Program-made: the position numbers and the translations under genes | Source: Clostridia bacterium | GTDB lineage: Bacteria; Bacillota; Clostridia; Oscillospirales; Acutalibacteraceae | Direction of reading: 5' to 3' | Length of the DNA: 64,000 nt | NCBI GenBank assembly: GCA_017416485.1 | Contig: JAFQCH010000017.1 | Location: 62,001 to 126,000, forward strand | Notes under the pieces: model-generated | What the model was told of the DNA's origin: nothing | Database searches by the model: none | What the model saw: only the letters and a program-made list of their open reading frames with translations | In this document: piece after piece, positions 60,646 to 64,000 of the stretch | Numbering within the stretch: the first letter of the stretch is position 1 | How the letters are laid out: each line of letters opens with the position of its first letter

Positions 60646-60675
60646 ATTTTATCATACAGAATGCTTTGCTGTCAA
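60646..60675 (-). promoter_or_regulatory. Promoter of the riboswitch-ATPase transcript
   Basis: On the minus strand TTGACA (60675-60670) and TAAAAT (60651-60646), spacer 18 bases; the transcript would start near 60638, 16 bases before the riboswitch. Confidence 0.8.
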
Positions 60676-60745
60676 TAAAAAAATAAATATTGGTAAAGTT
60701 GGACAAATAATCAAATTTATCAGTCGTAAAGTTTTGCTGATTTTT

Positions 60746-61468
60746 TCAGGATTGTGTTGCTTTTTCCTTTTTTAATCCCCTGCCGACGATCACATTGAAT
60801 GCGATGTTGAGTCCAAACAGGAAAATGCCGACAAACAGGCACGGGCCGAAGGTGGTTCCCGTCAGCATTCCCGCTAAATCGCTTGCGGCAAATTGTTGGG
60901 TGAATACCGTCCAACAGATGCCCGATGCGGCAACAAAAAGGGTGCTCAACACACAGCAGACGATGTTGCCGATGTAACCCAATCTGTGCGCACGGATGAG
61001 GGTCAACAGGAAATTGACCACCCCTGCAACAATGGACAGCACCATCATAAGAATGCACATCACAAGAGGCAGAAATGCGTTGCCGACGTGATTGCTTGTT
61101 ATAAATGCGAGGATGGCACCGATGTCAAAATTTTCAACAAGCATCAGCACCACGGTCAGAAGACTCACCGTGTGGCTGCCGCTTTCAAATGGCAGTGCGG
61201 TCTGCACCCATGCGTAAGGAATTACAAGCAGAACAAGCGGCACAAACACAAAAATCAGCCGAGCCTTGCGCAATCGGTTGCCGATGAGAGTGCTTTTGAA
61301 ATTTGCAATCAGCACCCGCAGTTTTGCAAAAGCGATTTCGGATTGCTTTGCATCCTCTTCCAATCGTTCTTCCCAGTTGTAGTTTGGAATATTCACACCG
61401 CATTCGGGGCATTCGGCCTTGATGTTCCATGGTTTTAAATGATAATTGCATTTCGGGCAGTTTGCCAT
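60746..61468 (-). CDS. Zinc-ribbon membrane protein, unknown function
   Basis: A 240-residue protein with an N-terminal zinc ribbon, CPKCNYHL at residues 4-11 and CPECGVNI at 19-26, followed by a charged helix and then five hydrophobic segments from about residue 70 to 225. It is thus a cytosolic zinc finger attached to a membrane bundle. I do not recognise it as a named family. It lies 19 bases upstream of no partner: the GH51 gene 19 bases away (ending at 61488 is its stop) is on the same strand and upstream, so the two may be cotranscribed. No clear terminator separates them. Confidence 0.65.
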   Translation of the reverse strand: MANCPKCNYHLKPWNIKAECPECGVNIPNYNWEERLEEDAKQSEIAFAKLRVLIANFKSTLIGNRLRKARLIFVFVPLVLLVIPYAWVQTALPFESGSHTVSLLTVVLMLVENFDIGAILAFITSNHVGNAFLPLVMCILMMVLSIVAGVVNFLLTLIRAHRLGYIGNIVCCVLSTLFVAASGICWTVFTQQFAASDLAGMLTGTTFGPCLFVGIFLFGLNIAFNVIVGRGLKKEKATQS

Positions 61469-61487
61469 CGTGCATTCTCCTTTGTTT

Positions 61488-63933
<2,446 letters not shown>

Positions 63934-63959
63934 ACCCGCCCGAAAAAAGGAGAATTTGT

Positions 63960-64000
63960 ATGGAACTGTTTGAGTTGATTGAACAGAACGGCTTGTCGGA
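63960..64000 (+). CDS. Start of an unidentified gene, cut by window edge
   Basis: ATG at 63960 is preceded by AAAAGGAG at good spacing; only 13 complete codons are visible before the window ends. It is probably cotranscribed with the NUDIX fusion. The family cannot be told. Confidence 0.55.
   Translation, partial: MELFELIEQNGLS

Overview
The window looks like chromosome of a low-to-mid GC Gram-positive anaerobe of the class Clostridia, probably a gut fermenter of plant material. Grounds: sigma-A type promoters with near-consensus -35/-10 boxes and 17-18 bp spacers, strong AGGAGG-type ribosome sites, lipoproteins with Clostridia-style lipoboxes, a very long single-chain PurL, a split PurH replaced by an AICAR transformylase plus an archaeal-type PurO, a TAXI-TRAP transporter, several plant-glycan hydrolases (GH78, GH5, GH3, GH51) and no aerobic respiration genes. 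I see no phage, transposase, rRNA or CRISPR; apart from a triplicated gene tail and some AT-rich small genes near the left edge it reads as stable chromosome.

Layout. 1-590: end of rpsI, whose last codons and terminator are present three times. 591-6290: small accessory genes (zinc-ribbon membrane protein, XRE repressor, nucleotidyltransferase, tRNA-Arg, TRIC-type channel, YcxB-like protein, LacA-type acetyltransferase, metallophosphoesterase). 6450-17167: purine operon on the minus strand, purE-purF-purM-purN-purO-AICARFT-purD-purL. 17243-28293: carbohydrate block with a GPH-type sugar transporter, a YitT protein, a GH78 rhamnosidase and a likely five-gene minus-strand operon (metallophosphoesterase, glycerate kinase, hemolysin III, NAD-dependent epimerase, GH5). 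28310-32304: regulator with two tandem HTH domains, TauE/SafE exporter and an unknown protein. 32320-37258: TAXI-TRAP transporter and a MATE pump. 37334-41311: four-gene cell-envelope O-acylation operon (SGNH lipoprotein, DUF4358 lipoprotein, MBOAT, DHHW). 41406-48125: flavoprotein operon (GlpA-like, GlpB-like, DUF1667, FGGY kinase, alkyl-DHAP-synthase-like). 48214-49637: YlmH and a ThyX-like protein. 49640-57592: two divergent operons with interlocked -35 boxes, one with GH3 glucosidase, TIM-barrel isomerase and alpha/beta hydrolase, the other with an Old Yellow Enzyme, an SDR and a fumarate-reductase-like flavoprotein. 57604-60675: P-type cation ATPase behind a yybP-ykoY (manganese) riboswitch and terminator. 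60746-64000: zinc-ribbon membrane protein, GH51 arabinofuranosidase, a pyrophosphatase-like/NUDIX fusion and the first codons of one more gene.

The strongest candidates for undescribed biology are: the divergent deglycosylation/reduction gene pair of operons at 49640-57592, which resembles in composition the OYE + SDR + flavoprotein sets that gut anaerobes use to reduce plant polyphenols or steroids; the GlpA/GlpB/DUF1667/FGGY/ADPS operon for an unknown polyol; the purine operon with its glutaminase-dead PurF and bacterial PurO; and the riboswitch that reassigns a 'calcium' ATPase to manganese.
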